Source: Brevundimonas naejangsanensis DSM 23858 (lineage in GTDB: Bacteria; Pseudomonadota; Alphaproteobacteria; Caulobacterales; Caulobacteraceae). From it: a DNA stretch of 64,000 nucleotides. Shown piece by piece: positions 63,029-64,000 of this stretch (position 1 is the first letter of the stretch; the number at the start of each line of letters is the position of its first letter). The stretch lies in NCBI RefSeq assembly GCF_000421705.1, contig NZ_ATXN01000002.1:1302001-1366000 (forward strand), in the 5' to 3' direction. Position numbers and translations under genes: made by a program. The notes under the pieces are model-generated. The model made no database searches. It worked only from the letters and a program-made list of their open reading frames with translations, and had not been told where the DNA came from.

Positions 63029-64000
63029 TCAGAAGCGGACGTCGAAGCCGACGCGGAAGTAGCGCCCGCGCAGATCGTACTGGCCGAAGTCGTATGGCGC
63101 GCGCACGCCGGGGAAGGAGGCGTCGTGCGGCGGCGCTTCGTCCAGCAGGTTCTCAACCTTGGCGTAGAGGGTCACGCGCTCCAGCCCGGACCACGCCGCA
63201 TACAGATCGAACTGGTGATAGGCGTCCACGCGCGATTGTCCCCCGACTTCCGGCACCTGATCATAACCCGAGGTGTAGTACCAGGTCAGGTTGGCGTCGA
63301 AGACGTCGCGGTTCCAGGCCAGCCGCGTCGTCGCCTTGTGCGCCGGCAGGGTCGCGCCCCGGTTCGACCCCGCGTAGTCCAGCAGCGGCCCGCCCGCCGC
63401 GTTCGGCCGCTTGTATTCCAGCAGGTGCGTATAGGCGCTGGAGACGGTGAACGTCCCCCATCCCTCGGTGCGCCAGCGCTGGCTGAAGTCCACGTCGAAG
63501 CCCGACGTCTCCAGCGCTGTCAGGTTGCGGTAGCGATTATAGACCGCCTGCAGTTTGCCGCGTTCGTCGCGGACGACGTCGGCGGGGTCGTTGCTCTGGA
63601 CGATGGCGGTGGTGTTGCCCGTGCCGATCAGGTTGTCGAGCTTGATCTGATACCAGTCGATGCTCAGCGCCGTATCGCGTGTCGGGGTGAAGACGACGCC
63701 CAGATTGTAGGAACGGGTCTTTTCCGGCTCCAGATCGGTGTTGCCGACGGTGAAGAAGGTCGGGCTCTGGCGCGAGTTGGGCAGGTCGGGATCATAGGGG
63801 TCGATGACCGAGCCGTAGGAGATCATGGTCGAGGCCGAGTTCTCCGACAGCGACGGCGCGCGGAACCCGCGTGAGGCCGAAGCCCGCAGCGCCAGCCACT
63901 CCAGCGGCTTCCACCGCACGCCCGCCTTGGGCGAGAAGGCGCTGCCGAAGTCGCTGTATTCGTCCGCCCGCGCGGCGACCTGGACGTCCAGATTGCTCAG
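63029..64000 (-). CDS. TonB-dependent receptor, C-terminal part (runs off the window)
   Basis: The visible 323 codons are the barrel C-terminus of an outer-membrane receptor of the CirA/BtuB-like class. Typical strand and loop sequences are FSPKAGVRWKPLEWLALRASASRGFRAPSLSE, GNTDLEPEKTRSYNLGVVFTP, FDLYAAWSGLERVTLYAKVENLLDEAPP, and the terminal FRVGFDVRF with a C-terminal Phe. The plug and signal peptide lie outside the window. It is followed directly by the M14 peptidase gene, so the cargo may be peptides, but this is inferred from proximity only. Confidence 0.9.
   Translation of the reverse strand: MSNLDVQVAARADEYSDFGSAFSPKAGVRWKPLEWLALRASASRGFRAPSLSENSASTMISYGSVIDPYDPDLPNSRQSPTFFTVGNTDLEPEKTRSYNLGVVFTPTRDTALSIDWYQIKLDNLIGTGNTTAIVQSNDPADVVRDERGKLQAVYNRYRNLTALETSGFDVDFSQRWRTEGWGTFTVSSAYTHLLEYKRPNAAGGPLLDYAGSNRGATLPAHKATTRLAWNRDVFDANLTWYYTSGYDQVPEVGGQSRVDAYHQFDLYAAWSGLERVTLYAKVENLLDEAPPHDASFPGVRAPYDFGQYDLRGRYFRVGFDVRF

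Overview
The window is GC-rich DNA (roughly two thirds G+C by eye) from an alphaproteobacterium, most likely Caulobacterales and probably Brevundimonas. This rests on protein features and gene neighbourhoods (CarB, GreA followed by an ELM1-family protein, S46 and M14 secreted peptidases, many TonB-dependent receptors, a GTTC-N7-GTTC SOS-type box and a TGCNANTNANTNGCA Fur-type box). Genes are dense on both strands. I see no tRNA, rRNA, CRISPR array, transposase or prophage.

Layout. 1-7.6 kb: end of an unidentified gene, carB with a strong terminator, a secreted M20 amidohydrolase, two small proteins, greA, an ELM1-family protein and a small protein. 7.6-15.3 kb: trxB behind a palindrome, a lipoprotein metallo-beta-lactamase-fold hydrolase, a DUF2975/XRE pair, two SleB-type cell wall hydrolases, dps, several small proteins and an AT-rich gap. 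15.3-19.8 kb: NAD de novo operon nadA / M50 protease / nadB / nadC behind a 23-bp palindromic operator candidate. 19.9-24.1 kb: pgsA, carbonic anhydrase, uvrC, a DMT transporter and a Nudix hydrolase. 24.2-27.2 kb: a 26-residue membrane peptide coupled to a PTR1/FolM-like reductase, then a PTPS/QueD-like enzyme and folB (a pterin cluster), two small membrane paralogues and a small acetyltransferase. 27.3-32.2 kb: small genes, a dicarboxylate symporter, and an overlapping three-gene operon of a KAS III-like enzyme, a haem-oxygenase-like diiron protein and an unknown protein.

32.2-41.6 kb: uvrB with a LexA-type box on its start, a secreted M14 peptidase, an Ada/AraC/AlkA fusion that has lost its glycosylase core and is overlapped by ogt, a host-attachment-family protein, and ilvA. 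41.1-46.1 kb: a GNAT enzyme and two S46 dipeptidyl-peptidase paralogues separated by a hairpin-rich repeat. 46.3-49.3 kb: a DevCAB/MacB-like exporter. 49.3-55.6 kb: a dispersed repeat, enoyl-CoA hydratase, a 53-residue orphan, DUF1289, an aspartic protease, the divergent murein-recycling pair ldcA/mpl, and a hybrid histidine kinase. 55.6-60 kb: an iron module (PiuC-type dioxygenase, TonB siderophore receptor behind a Fur-type box, ferredoxin-reductase-like flavoprotein). 60-64 kb: a half repeat, a broken DUF559 gene, a second M14 peptidase and a TonB-dependent receptor running off the window.

The physiology suggested is that of an oligotroph living on peptides: two S46 and two M14 secreted peptidases, TonB receptors, a symporter, and cell-wall turnover and recycling enzymes. 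The best candidate for an undescribed system is the KAS III / diiron / unknown operon (29.4-32.2 kb). Next come the glycosylase-less Ada-AlkA regulator and the pterin cluster with its coupled micropeptide. Products are called from motifs read by eye; no database search was possible.
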